DNA from: Endozoicomonas montiporae CL-33
GTDB lineage: Bacteria > Pseudomonadota > Gammaproteobacteria > Pseudomonadales > Endozoicomonadaceae
DNA length: 64,000 nucleotides
Assembly (NCBI RefSeq): GCF_001583435.1
Contig: NZ_CP013251.1
Location: forward strand, 4,167,215 to 4,231,214
Direction of reading: 5' to 3'
Shown here: positions 44,428 through 56,400 of the stretch, in pieces
How positions within the stretch are numbered: the first letter of the stretch is position 1
Layout: each line of letters opens with the position of its first letter
The notes under the pieces: generated by a model
What the model was told of the DNA's origin: nothing
Database searches by the model: none
The model's input: the letters and a program-made list of their open reading frames with translations, nothing else
Position numbers and translations under genes: made by a program

Positions 44428-44834
44428 CCTAAATTCATCACTTGAGAATCCCGACTAAACTGTAACCCCATCTGCGAAGAGGGATACAGATGATTTTTCC
44501 ACCAAAATCTGTTCACCCAAAAGGTGAACTTAAAGAACTCAGCAAAAAGTGCTCAACGACCTCTCTTGAAGTGGACACGTTTGAGGGAAAAATCCATGTT
44601 GAGTGGGAACCTGGCGCATCAGTCACACCAATGGGGCAGTTACCCTTTTTTATTCAGTTTTTAAAAACAGGTTGTAGATTTGAACCATGGGTTGAAGATT
44701 GCCCTTTAACTTACAAAAGCAATAACGCACCTGAAAAAGTTAATGTAATAGGTTCCCTTTTTCTCTCAATACTCTCAGGTCACAAACGTTATGCTCATAT
44801 TGGAACGTTAACCGGGGATGGAGTGAATCCCAAA

Positions 44835-46448
44835 GGGTGAAAGTCTCATATTGACTGGTACTATAATTCCAAGTCACCTTTCTGCATGGGGAATGGGATG
44901 ACATTGTCCATACCCACTTCCGTGACCTTGGCGCAGTAGGTCACCGCCAGTAACTTCCAGCCATTGTCGAACATGCCACTCTGAATTAATGACCTTGCTG
45001 TCAAAATACCTTGGCCTCCGGGATGCCGCCACCTCATTCCAGAACACTTCATTCGCTGCGTTACCAAGGTTTTACAAGTAGCCTCAATAACCCCTGAGCC
45101 TATTGGCAAGTTGTGCGACAAGTGTTCAGCATAGTTCATGCGGGTTCGATTACTTCTGAAGTACTCCAGCTCTGTTTTCAACTTCGATCGACGAGGGTGT
45201 CGTTTATGCTGGTAAGCCAGAGCTTTGATGACTTTTTCAACACCTTCGGGCTCCTCTTTGAGGATGTGGCGATAGGTGATGAACTTTTCTCTGGATTTGT
45301 TGCTGTTTTCACCATAGGACAGGTCAAACGCTTTCTTCAGGTGCTCTGCGGCATGATAGAAGTCTACAACCTCGTGACCTTCAGGGAGTTCATTGGCAAG
45401 GTAGGTCCAGTTGTCTTTTGCCCCATCAGCGACTTTAACAAGCGTCAGATCTGGCCTCTGTCGAAGAGCTTCGCTCAGGAGTGCGGAGAGTGATTGTTTC
45501 AAAGTCACTTTCTTGCTTTCAGGCATTCGACTCATCCTGACCGTTGAGAGGCGTTCACCCTGTGCATCGTAAAACGACAATGTTCCACAACTGGCCTCCT
45601 GACAGCCAGCAGGGCCACGGGTTCGCTTGCCATCGACTCTATTCTGTTCCCGCTTTTCCTGACGTTTACCATCTTTCATCGGCAACATGACGCCATCAAG
45701 AGAAGCGGCCGCAGTCACAGCTTCTTCAGGAACCTTGACGCTTTCCCAGAGAAAGTCTTCAAAGGCTTCCCTATTGGGTTCCCACTGCGCATTGAACTTT
45801 TTGGGTAGTCTGGCCAGAGAGCTTTCCGAGGGCGTCATGTTCCCTATCAGATCAAGTAGGCTTTTAGCCTCTCCGGGAGGCATTTGCGCAACCATCCAGA
45901 CAGCTTGTTTAGCTGCTTTTGGTGTCCAATACCCCTCTACAATACCTGCCTGTAGCTCCAAAGGGATGATAGAGTGATCCTTACCGTTACGATAGAGCGT
46001 ACGCAAAACCCGGACAGGGCCGACAGCGGATTGATAAGTTTCTGAAGATCGCAACACCCGATGGTAACAGACACCGCTTACCTCAATCGCAGGAACGTCA
46101 ATATCAAGCCCGGTCAGGTCTTCTGCCAGAACGCTTTGCTCTGCTTCGATAAAGAGTTTATGGATCTCACCTTCATAGTCTTCAAAGTGCTTGATTGGGC
46201 TGTGTTCCTGACGAAGAACGGCCAGTTTTTGCTCAAGCTGTTGGATAGCATGACAAGAAAAATTGGCGGCTTCAGCTAGTGGCTGACATACTTGCATCGG
46301 GGCGGCCTTTCACTGTTGCGGTATCTTTTACAGTAACGATCATAGCGGTGTTTGGCCGTTCCTATGTAAGTCCAGAGAAAATTTGTAGCTGCTGTATAAA
46401 CCACGGACGGCAAGCCCAGAAAAAATGGTCAGTATGAGACTTTCACCC
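44835..46448 (-). mobile_element. ISKra4-type element nested in the IS4/IS1380-like element
   Basis: Ends GGGTGAAAGTCTCATA and TATGAGACTTTCACCC are inverted repeats. It is flanked by the 8-bp duplication ATCCCAAA (44827-44834 and 46449-46456). The length is 1614 bp. Confidence 0.93.
44861..46297 (-). CDS. ISKra4-family transposase
   Basis: The 478-aa protein has DDE-type blocks VTAAASLDGVMLPMKDGK (about residue 203), EASCGTLSFYDAQGERL, VKVADGAKDNW (about 290), VVDFYHAAEHLKKAF and the C-terminal NLPIGSGVIEATCKTLVTQRMK with the catalytic Glu. This set is typical of ISKra4-family elements. The frame is intact. Confidence 0.85.
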   Translation of the reverse strand: MQVCQPLAEAANFSCHAIQQLEQKLAVLRQEHSPIKHFEDYEGEIHKLFIEAEQSVLAEDLTGLDIDVPAIEVSGVCYHRVLRSSETYQSAVGPVRVLRTLYRNGKDHSIIPLELQAGIVEGYWTPKAAKQAVWMVAQMPPGEAKSLLDLIGNMTPSESSLARLPKKFNAQWEPNREAFEDFLWESVKVPEEAVTAAASLDGVMLPMKDGKRQEKREQNRVDGKRTRGPAGCQEASCGTLSFYDAQGERLSTVRMSRMPESKKVTLKQSLSALLSEALRQRPDLTLVKVADGAKDNWTYLANELPEGHEVVDFYHAAEHLKKAFDLSYGENSNKSREKFITYRHILKEEPEGVEKVIKALAYQHKRHPRRSKLKTELEYFRSNRTRMNYAEHLSHNLPIGSGVIEATCKTLVTQRMKCSGMRWRHPGGQGILTARSLIQSGMFDNGWKLLAVTYCAKVTEVGMDNVIPFPMQKGDLEL

Positions 46449-47743
46449 ATCCCAAATTACTGGGTATGACAAAGGTAGTCAGTGATGATTCTGCTCGTCG
46501 GGGTTTACTCAAAATAGATGAGAAAGAAGGTGTTGAATGGATGCAGCATCATTTGCAGGAATGCTATGAACCCTTATTAAAGTTACCATGGATATTAGAT
46601 GTCGACGTTACGATAAAAACCATTTACGGAAGTCAGGAAGGAGCAGAAACAGGTTATAACCCTCATAAGAAAGGGCGTCCTTCACATACTTATCATTCTT
46701 ACATGATGGCTAATTTAAAGCTGGTTCTTGATGTTGAAGTTCAGCCCGGTGATAAAGGAAACAGTAAGCATTCATTGCCCGGTTTAATAAATCTATTAAA
46801 CCGTCTACCAAAAGAGTGTTGGCCTGAATTTGTTCGAGGTGATTGTGACTGGGGCAGTGACAGAGTGATGTCAGAACTCGAACAAGCAAATTGTGGTTAT
46901 CTATTCAAAGTAAAGAAGACAGCCAACGTCAAAAAGTCCATATACCATGCGCACTGTAGCGGGGGATGGGTTCGCTACAACAGATATTGGGAAGGCAAGG
47001 AGTCAGAATTAAAACTAGGTGGTTGGGAGAAATCAAGACGAATCATTATTGTTCGAAGAAGATTATCAGGTGATTCTCTGTTGCTGGAGAAAGAGAATAA
47101 TAAGAAGCAAAAAGAAATCGCTTTTATCTCAGACCCTGAAAACATCAAACTCTTTGAGTACTCAGTATTAGTGACCAGTCTTGATAATGACGTTGTATCC
47201 ATCATAGATCATTACAGAGACAGAGCTGACTGTGAAAATAATTTTGATGAAATCAAAAATCACTGGGGATGGGGAGGTTACACAACCAAGGATATAAAGC
47301 GATGTCGTATTCTATCAAGGATGGTTGCACTGGCATATAACTGGTGGACTTTGTTTGTAAGACTGAGCAATCCTGATTCGCATAAAGAAGCAATAACCAG
47401 CAGGCCATTATTGATGAGTGCTATTGGCAAGTTAACAGAGAGTGGGCGTAAGAAAAAATAACGATTACCAGTCAGCATAATTTGATAAAAAAGATCCAAA
47501 CAATGCAGGAAGATCTCTGTGTATTTTTTGATGCCATTAAGAAGACTGCAGCGCAGTTGACTCCAATTGATATCTGGTGCCGAATATTAACGAGGGCTGT
47601 GTCGAAATTTTTAACAAAAGGTGAAATTATTACGCCTGTCCAGCTTATTAACTCAAGTTAAGCGAAAGCAAGGTTTAGCAGGATAGTAGCTGGCATTGCT
47701 CTCTTAGAGCGCGGTGGGTAATCGCTCAACTGCTGAATTTAGG

Positions 47744-48441
47744 TTAAACAGTTTAATCGTGAAAAATACACCGGCAGCTACGGCTCTAAAAAAGCTGGTC
47801 GTGACGGAGGAGCCGGTTGGTGGCCTCACCCCTATACACCCACAACGTTGAGAGAAGAAGGAGTCTTTGCCGTTTGCGCGCGTGATCACCATTGGCAATC
47901 ATGGCAGGAACTCAGCAGTTGCATTATTGGAAAAGAAACCAATAAAGCGACTTTTGCGCCTGCCTTTATTGTCAGGCAGTTCCAGCACATTAAATACCAG
48001 GATCAAACCAACCTTCTGGTAGGAGGAAATATCGCGGATCAGGGGTCAGTAACAGGTCGTGTCTACGATTTGTATTCCATGCCATCATCACTGAGCCAAC
48101 GATTAAGCCGGGTAACTCAGGTAATAGATGCAGGCCTTGAGCAACAAGAACGTTTGTCTCTGGCATTGAATAAAATGTTTGGAGCCGGATACGACAAACA
48201 CTTTGTGTCTGGTATCAAAGACAGCATCATTCAACGATTCAGCGCCAACGCACAGCAAATTATCCAGCAAACACTTCTGGATGTAGAGCGCAAAGAAGCT
48301 AAGGCGCTGAGAGAACAAGCGGTTGATGAATTACAGGAAGAAGCCCGCCTTTTATTTCTGGACACACAACGAAAATATCAACACGACTTGCCATTGTTCA
48401 AAGCTCTGATAAAAGGTGAACCGGCACTGTACAAAACCTGA
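47744..48441 (+). pseudogene. cas8e: cas8e (cse1) C-terminal fragment
   Basis: After the TTAAA duplicate the frame resumes with QFNREKYTGSYGSKKAG and WWPHPYTPTT, like E. coli CasA (LKEKFTFTVNGLWPHPHSP). It runs to the natural stop through the C-terminal four-helix bundle (TGRVYDLYSMPSSLSQRL, EQQERLSLALNKMFGAGY, DLPLFKALIKGEP). A TTG at 47848 is the first possible start, giving 197 aa. Translation would depend on an outside promoter. It ends 17 bp before cas1. Confidence 0.9.
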
Positions 48442-48458
48442 GTCAAAGGATTGGGATT

Positions 48459-49379
48459 ATGTCATTCATACCCATCAAACCCATCCCCGTGAAGGATCGT
48501 GTTTCTATGATATTCGTGGGTAAGGGGCGCATTGATGTTAAAGACGGTGCTTTTGTCATCATCGACGAAGTAAAAGGCGACAGAAAACATATTCCGGTCG
48601 GCTCAGTGGTCAGCATCATGCTGGAACCGGGCACACGAGTTTCCCATGCTGCTGTAAAACTGGCAGCAACGTCAGGCACCCTTTTGATCTGGGTGGGAGA
48701 ATCGGGTGTCCGCTTATACTCGGCAGGACAACCCGGTGGGGCACGTTCAGACAAACTGCTGTATCAGGCAAAGCTGGCACTTGATGAAGAACTTCGTCTT
48801 AAAGTTGTCCGGAAAATGTTTGAGTATCGTTTTGGAGAACCCGCACCGGCAAGACGATCGGTTGATCAACTCAGGGGAATCGAAGGCGCAAGAGTTCGCA
48901 AAACCTACCAGCTACTGGCAAAGCAATACGGCGTTGAGTGGAAAGGTCGAAAGTACGACCCCAAAGACTGGGACAGTGGTGACCAGGTCAATAAATGCCT
49001 GAGTGCTGCTACTTCCTGTCTTTACGGAGTCACCGAAGCGGCAGTACTGGCGGCAGGCTACGCTCCGGCCATAGGGTTTATCCATTCAGGCAAACCTCTG
49101 GCCTTCGTGTACGACATTGCAGACCTGTTCAAGTTTGAAACCGTTGTCCCTGTTGCTTTTCGGATCGCCGCCAAAGGAACAGCAAAGCCTGACAGGGATG
49201 TACGCATTGCCTGTCGCGACAGCTTTCGCGAGACCCGGCTGTTAAAGAAAATTATTCCAACCATTGAAGAAATACTCGCGGCAGGAGACATTGAACCTCC
49301 ACCACCTCCGGAGGACGCACAGCCTCCAGCTATCCCGGAGCCGGTTTCAAATGGCGATATCGGTCACAGGAGTCGTTAA
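48459..49379 (+). CDS. cas1: Cas1e integrase
   Basis: The 306-aa adaptation integrase is the same size as E. coli Cas1 (305 aa). The catalytic Glu lies in GVTEAAVLAAGYAPAIGFIH (about residue 142), the His in the same block (GFIHSGK, about 208), and the Asp in VYDIADLFKFE (about 218). The C-terminal tail is proline-rich (EPPPPPEDAQPPAIPEP). It is intact, but its partner cas2 is split, so spacer acquisition should have stopped. The cas2 ATG begins 2 bp after the cas1 stop. Confidence 0.95.
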   Translation: MSFIPIKPIPVKDRVSMIFVGKGRIDVKDGAFVIIDEVKGDRKHIPVGSVVSIMLEPGTRVSHAAVKLAATSGTLLIWVGESGVRLYSAGQPGGARSDKLLYQAKLALDEELRLKVVRKMFEYRFGEPAPARRSVDQLRGIEGARVRKTYQLLAKQYGVEWKGRKYDPKDWDSGDQVNKCLSAATSCLYGVTEAAVLAAGYAPAIGFIHSGKPLAFVYDIADLFKFETVVPVAFRIAAKGTAKPDRDVRIACRDSFRETRLLKKIIPTIEEILAAGDIEPPPPPEDAQPPAIPEPVSNGDIGHRSR

Positions 49380-49381
49380 GT

Positions 49382-49453
49382 ATGGGAATGCTCGTAGTCG
49401 TCACAGAAAACGTGCCACCCAGACTCAGAGGGCGTTTGGCAATATGGCTATTA
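49382..49453 (+). pseudogene. cas2: cas2e N-terminal fragment, interrupted by IS
   Basis: 24 codons, MGMLVVVTENVPPRLRGRLAIWLL, match the start of E. coli Cas2e apart from a conservative change. The IS begins at 49454 with duplication TATTA. Removing it rejoins WLL to EIRAGVYVG and gives a 95-aa Cas2 (E. coli 94 aa). Too short for the ORF track used by most gene callers. Confidence 0.9.
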
Positions 49454-51320
<1,867 letters not shown>

Positions 51321-51418
51321 ATAAATCAGTAGCTCTTTAACAATAAGCTTTTACTCTAAATGTCTGGTAAGATTTACAGTGCTGTTAACCAATTGATACG
51401 CAAGTCTATTTTTTTAGA
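51321..51418 (+). promoter_or_regulatory. CRISPR leader
   Basis: A 98-bp AT-rich stretch between the cas2 stop and the first repeat. It ends with a run of seven T and ACTG at the repeat junction. Leader position is supported by the repeat orientation (GGGGATGAACCG at the downstream end, as in E. coli), by the decayed repeat at the far end, and by an IHF site. It should also hold the array promoter, which I could not pin down. Confidence 0.75.
51386..51398 (-). promoter_or_regulatory. IHF-binding site in the CRISPR leader
   Basis: On the minus strand TATCAATTGGTTA fits the IHF consensus WATCAA-N4-TTR exactly. It lies 20 bp before the first repeat, the place where IHF bends the leader for Cas1-Cas2 integration in type I-E systems. 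Confidence 0.7.
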
Positions 51419-54070
51419 CTGTCTCCCACGACCGTGGGGATGAACCGTCGTTGTTGAGAATGCGCCAGAAGGAACGACACTGTCTCCCACGACCGTGGGG
51501 ATGAACCGAGTTCGAGACAGGCGGCAAGCAGAAAATACCCCTGTCTCCCACGACCGTGGGGATGAACCGTGCGGGGCTTTTTTTATGCCTGTAGGAAACT
51601 ACTGTCTCCCACGACCGTGGGGATGAACCGCGAAGCCTTCCAGTAGTTTTTCAGGAGATAGACTGTCTCCCACGACCGTGGGGATGAACCGCTGGGATTC
51701 CTGGTCTTTAGTTAGATGAATCACTGTCTCCCACGACCGTGGGGATGAACCGCAGCAGACGACAGGCGCAGAATTGCAGAGGCACTGTCTCCCACGACCG
51801 TGGGGATGAACCGAGCTTATCGAGTCCCGGATTGTTGATGTTGATCTGTCTCCCACGACCGTGGGGATGAACCGAACGGCAGTCCAGCATGTAGCCAGTA
51901 CTACACCTGTCTCCCACGACCGTGGGGATGAACCGAACGTGCTTACAGCAACAGCCTGTCAGGGACGCTGTCTCCCACGACCGTGGGGATGAACCGCCTC
52001 TTCATTCTCAATGGATGCTGCTTCTGGCCTGTCTCCCACGACCGTGGGGATGAACCGGGCAGTAACTCACTACCTTTCATTGATTCTGTCTGTCTCCCAC
52101 GACCGTGGGGATGAACCGGCTTTTGCCTGACCACTGGGAGATACGAGCCACTGTCTCCCACGACCGTGGGGATGAACCGGACTATGCAGCCGTGATTATC
52201 GGCAGCAAAGCCTGTCTCCCACGACCGTGGGGATGAACCGCTGGCACCATTGATCCGGACAGAACAGACGAGCTGTCTCCCACGACCGTGGGGATGAACC
52301 GTCTACCGAAAGATGAGCAATTGCGGATGTCTACTGTCTCCCACGACCGTGGGGATGAACCGCCCTGAAGAAGTGGCTTCTATCATTTCGGCTCCTGTCT
52401 CCCACGACCGTGGGGATGAACCGGTAAGAGTACCAATTTATCAATTCATTCGGCACTGTCTCCCACGACCGTGGGGATGAACCGGAAAAAATCGTACGCT
52501 AAGGTACAGTCGTACACTGTCTCCCACGACCGTGGGGATGAACCGTGGGGCCGCTATCGTGAAGCCGAACTGGTTGTCTGTCTCCCACGACCGTGGGGAT
52601 GAACCGCCAAGAGCAAGAATCACCCGTGAAGCCAGAAACTGTCTCCCACGACCGTGGGGATGAACCGTTATGAGGACGAAGGGAATGGTTGGTTCAGGCC
52701 TGTCTCCCACGACCGTGGGGATGAACCGCTCTTTCGTCAACATGGAATGAAATTAATAACCTGTCTCCCACGACCGTGGGGATGAACCGGTTACATTGCT
52801 GACCCGCAGCATCAGCAGCCACTGTCTCCCACGACCGTGGGGATGAACCGCAGCAGAAGAGCTGATGATGGGAACGCTTGCCCTGTCTCCCACGACCGTG
52901 GGGATGAACCGCCCTTTCTTCTGCGCTCAATGTTGGACACGTACTGTCTCCCACGACCGTGGGGATGAACCGAGGACAGCGGATCTCTGGGCTGATGCCA
53001 ACCGCTGTCTCCCACGACCGTGGGGATGAACCGCCGGATCAGTCCGGCATTATTAGCGGAGCAGCCTGTCTCCCACGACCGTGGGGATGAACCGTGCCTG
53101 GTTACTAACGGTTTTATATAGATTGCCTGTCTCCCACGACCGTGGGGATGAACCGAACTAACGACAGCCCACGTCAAAACCATTGCTCTGTCTCCCACGA
53201 CCGTGGGGATGAACCGTGGCGTGTATGGCTGGAGCGCACATTGTCACGCTGTCTCCCACGACCGTGGGGATGAACCGGGTTTTTTAATTACTTTTCAGAC
53301 TCTCTATTTCTGTCTCCCACGACCGTGGGGATGAACCGGGCTAGCACTACCAAAACAAGAATAAAAAGGACTGTCTCCCACGACCGTGGGGATGAACCGC
53401 GGGAACAGGTGTATCAGGAAGGCATGTTCCTCTGTCTCCCACGACCGTGGGGATGAACCGTGATGTCCCACATGTAGCAGGAATTGTTAGCCCTGTCTCC
53501 CACGACCGTGGGGATGAACCGTCACCAAGCGACTCCTGTGTATTTCCTCCGGACTGTCTCCCACGACCGTGGGGATGAACCGACTTTTAAATCAGCTTTA
53601 GATTCAGGGTCGTCCTGTCTCCCACGACCGTGGGGATGAACCGCAAATTGCGGAAATAGAATACAGGTGTATGGCCTGTCTCCCACGACCGTGGGGATGA
53701 ACCGGTCGAGGTGATCAATGATCGCAACGGTAACGTCTGTCTCCCACGACCGTGGGGATGAACCGCCCTTGATATATCTGTCAAAACGGTTACCCGGCTG
53801 TCTCCCACGACCGTGGGGATGAACCGCGATCAACAAGGAAAAATACGAGCAGGATGAACTGCCTCCCACGACCGTGGGGATGAACCGAGTAGAGGTTACA
53901 TATACGCCTGCTCCTGACACTGTCTCCCACGACCGTGGGGATGAACCGATCAATGACGATAACTTGCCTAATTGCAGGCACTGTCTCCCACGACCGTGGG
54001 GATGAACCGCTAACCCTAATATGGGCGTGTCTGTTTATAGGCTGTCTCCCACGACCGTGGGGATGAACCA
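51419..54070 (+). CRISPR. type I-E CRISPR array, 44 repeats, 43 spacers
   Basis: A 29-bp repeat that begins CTGTCTCCCACG and ends CGTGGGGATGAACCG recurs every 61 bp without exception (43 intervals from 51419 to 54042), so all spacers are 32 nt. The repeat contains the short palindrome CCCACGACCGTGGGG expected for Cas6e. Two repeats vary: the one at 53859 (CTGCCTCC) and the last at 54042 (final G to A). Variation at the far end fits a leader at 51321-51418. No two spacers appeared alike on reading. I could not search for targets. Confidence 0.98.
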
Positions 54071-54168
54071 GTTGCAATAGCTTTGCCCACATTTCTCGAC
54101 CGAAAGACCTCGATCAATTGGTAAGGGAGAACATTGCACAATTCTCTGAAGTTCATTTATTCTTTCAT

Positions 54169-54198
54169 TGATCCACTCATTCAATGAGCACGTAACAA
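54169..54198 (+). promoter_or_regulatory. candidate ECF (RpoE/ChrR-type) promoter
   Basis: TGATCC, an 18-nt spacer and TAACAA lie about 45 bp before the FAD oxidoreductase gene. TGATCC is the -35 element known for RpoE/ChrR promoters in Rhodobacter. The downstream genes are of the kind controlled by that sigma factor. The rest of 54071-54241 shows no gene. Confidence 0.5.
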
Positions 54199-54241
54199 GA
54201 TCCGTATCCCGAATTTTTACCTGACTTCCGGACGGAACCTA

Positions 54242-55615
54242 ATGAAAGACCATGGACTCAACATTGCAGTGATCGGCTCAGGCATCAGTGGCTTGTCCGC
54301 TGCCTGGCTGCTGTCCCGACAGCACAATGTGACACTGTTCGAAAAAGACGACCGGTTCGGTGGTCACAGTCACACCGTCAATGTTGAGGATAATAACCAG
54401 AATATCCCTGTGGACACCGGCTTTATTGTTTTCAATGAAGCCACCTACCCAAACCTGACCGCATTCTTTGACCATCTTAATGTAGATGTTACAGACACCG
54501 ATATGTCCTTTGCCGTATCCATGAACAATGGCCGGATTGAATACTCGGGTACTGATATAAACGGTTTGTTTGCACAAAGGCTGAATGCCATCAACCCCGG
54601 TTTCTGGCGAATGTTGATTGATGTGGTCAGGTTCTACCGCGCAAGCCACGAATGGCGAGCCACACTGACGGCATCCACCACACTGCGTGAACTGTTATCC
54701 CGTCACAGCTACAGCCGGAAATTTATTGATGAGCATCTGGTTCCCATGGGTGCCGCCATCTGGTCAACCCCTGCGGATAAGATGCTGGATTATCCGGCCC
54801 TGGCATTTCTGCGCTTTTGCGAAAACCACGGTCTGTTGCAACTCACAGATCGCCCCCAATGGAAAACGGTAAAAGGCGGCAGTCGTGAATACGTCAGTAA
54901 AATCATTAGCCAGCTCGGCAGCAACACCTTTCAAAATCGCTGCGTTCGAAAAATAAAACGTTATCCGGACAAAGTAATCGTCAGCGACCTTCAGGGCACT
55001 GAGTGGGCTTTTGACCATGTGGTGATGGCGTGTCACGCAGACACGACACTGCAACTACTCAGCGAACCCGACGAACTGGAACAATTGCTTCTGGGGGCAT
55101 TTACCTTTCAGCGCAACACTGCCGTACTGCACAGCGACAAGCGTTTCATGCCACAACAACAAAGGGCCTGGGCCAGCTGGAATTATCTCGGTACTGACCA
55201 AAAAGGGCCTTCCGTCACCTACTGGATGAACCGCCTGCAGCATCTGGATGGCAAAGACCTGTTTGTGACGCTTAATCCGGCTATGAATGTTGACCGCAGT
55301 TTGATCCACGGCAGCTATCTTTATGATCATCCGGTATTTACCAGAGCTGCCATAGAAGCCCAGCAACGACTCTGGGAGCTTCAGGGGCGTCAGCGTACCT
55401 GGTTCTGTGGCGCATGGTTTGGCTACGGCTTTCATGAAGACGGCCTGCAATCAGGTCTTGCTGTGGCTGAAGCTCTGGGCGGACTCAAACGACCGTGGTC
55501 GGTAGAGGGCGAAAATAATCGCCTTGTTCTGCCGGAATCGTACGGAGCCAGTCATTCAAAATCAGGCTCCGACAACAGGACAACATCTGCCAGCAAAACA
55601 GAGAGTGTTGTATGA
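54242..55615 (+). CDS. FAD-dependent amine-oxidase-like oxidoreductase (COG2907 type)
   Basis: The 457-aa protein has an N-terminal Rossmann FAD motif IAVIGSGISGLSAAWLLSRQ, then FEKDDRFGGHSHTV, which binds the ribose and flavin. The C terminus has CGAWFGYGFHEDGLQSGLAVAEALGG, the second flavin-contact region. This is the predicted NAD/FAD-binding protein that accompanies DUF1365 and cyclopropane synthase genes in many proteobacteria. The reaction is unknown, though a role in lipid modification is inferred from linkage. Its stop overlaps the next start (ATGA). Confidence 0.85.
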   Translation: MKDHGLNIAVIGSGISGLSAAWLLSRQHNVTLFEKDDRFGGHSHTVNVEDNNQNIPVDTGFIVFNEATYPNLTAFFDHLNVDVTDTDMSFAVSMNNGRIEYSGTDINGLFAQRLNAINPGFWRMLIDVVRFYRASHEWRATLTASTTLRELLSRHSYSRKFIDEHLVPMGAAIWSTPADKMLDYPALAFLRFCENHGLLQLTDRPQWKTVKGGSREYVSKIISQLGSNTFQNRCVRKIKRYPDKVIVSDLQGTEWAFDHVVMACHADTTLQLLSEPDELEQLLLGAFTFQRNTAVLHSDKRFMPQQQRAWASWNYLGTDQKGPSVTYWMNRLQHLDGKDLFVTLNPAMNVDRSLIHGSYLYDHPVFTRAAIEAQQRLWELQGRQRTWFCGAWFGYGFHEDGLQSGLAVAEALGGLKRPWSVEGENNRLVLPESYGASHSKSGSDNRTTSASKTESVV

Positions 55616-56400
55616 AATCAGCCATCTATTGGGGAAGTTTGATGCACAACCGAATTCGCCCCAAAAAGCATCGTTTTCGCTATCGCATGGCGTCATGGCT
55701 GATCGATCTGGATGACCTGCAACAGCTGGATAAACGCTTGTGGCTGTTTTCTTTTAACTCATTCAACCTGATTACTTTTCAGTCTAAAGACTACGGGGAT
55801 GGCTCCGGCCGCTGCCTGAAGCAGCAAGTTAATGAACTGCTGGTTGAAAATAGCATTCAAGCTGCTGACCGGGTTGAGCTGATGTGCTCGCCCAGAATGC
55901 TGGGGTATGTGTTCAATCCATTGTCGGTCTATTTCTGTTATCGCAATGATCAGCCCCTGGCAATGGTTTATGAAGTGACCAATACATTTGGGGAACGGCA
56001 CTCCTATGTGATTCCGGTAGAAGACAGCGATCAGACATTGATCAACCAGACCACCAGCAAGCGCCTGCATGTTTCCCCATTCTTCGCCATGAACTGCCAG
56101 TACCGATTCCGCGTAAAAATCCCTGATAACAGCCTGTCACTGGGCATTGAACTATTAGACGAACAGGGAAAGCTGTTTGCAGCCGTATTTCAGGGACAAA
56201 AGAAAGCGCTTAGTAATCAGCAAACGATTCTTCAGCTCTGTCTGCTGCCCTGGCAAACCCTGAAAGTGATCAGTGCGATTCACTGGGAAGCTCTGAAACT
56301 CTGGATAAAAGGCATCAAAATTGTCAGACATCAACCGGCAGAGCAGCCATTCAGCTGGAGCCTTGGTAAAAGTCTTGTCAGGAAAGGAAACCACTTATGA
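55612..56400 (+). CDS. DUF1365 protein
   Basis: The 262-aa protein starts AIYWGSLMHNRIRPKKHRF, the family's opening, followed by LMCSPRMLGYVFNPLSVYFCY and VYEVTNTFGERHSYV (about residues 83-125), the diagnostic core, and RLHVSPFFAMNCQYRFRV. The biochemical function is not established. It overlaps both neighbours by 4 bp (ATGA), so the three genes form one tightly coupled unit. Confidence 0.9.
   Translation: MKSAIYWGSLMHNRIRPKKHRFRYRMASWLIDLDDLQQLDKRLWLFSFNSFNLITFQSKDYGDGSGRCLKQQVNELLVENSIQAADRVELMCSPRMLGYVFNPLSVYFCYRNDQPLAMVYEVTNTFGERHSYVIPVEDSDQTLINQTTSKRLHVSPFFAMNCQYRFRVKIPDNSLSLGIELLDEQGKLFAAVFQGQKKALSNQQTILQLCLLPWQTLKVISAIHWEALKLWIKGIKIVRHQPAEQPFSWSLGKSLVRKGNHL

Larger units (their letters stand above)
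44490..47661 (+). pseudogene. transposase of the IS4/IS1380-like element, split by a nested IS and frameshifted
   Basis: The first part (44490-44834) reads DTFEGKIHVEWEPGASVTPM and RYAHIGTLTGDGVNPK. After the nested IS it continues at 46457 with LLGMTKVVSDDSARRG, DVDVTIKTIYGSQEGAETGY, RGDCDWGSD and YRDRADCENNFDEIKNHWGWGG. A stop at 47461 follows a run of six A; reading one base back gives KKITITSQHN and a natural C terminus ending at 47661. The gene is therefore broken twice, unless ribosomal slippage at the A-run is normal for the element. Confidence 0.85.
44428..47743 (+). mobile_element. IS4/IS1380-like element in cas8e, itself carrying a nested IS
   Basis: Terminal repeats CCTAAATTCA and TGAATTTAGG, with 5-bp target duplication TTAAA. 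Without the nested ISKra4-type element and its 8-bp duplication, the length is 1694 bp. Confidence 0.9.

Noticed and set aside
44490..44834. ORF after the cas8e break first taken for a continuation of Cas8e
   Set aside because: Its sequence (HVEWEPGASVTPMGQLPF, RYAHIGTLTGDGVNP) continues after the nested IS into a transposase, and it lies inside the element's terminal repeats.
51599..54092. Minus-strand ORFs rich in VHPHGRGRQ, GSSPRSWET and RFIPTVVGD repeats
   Set aside because: They are translations of the CRISPR repeats in three frames (61-bp period), not proteins.
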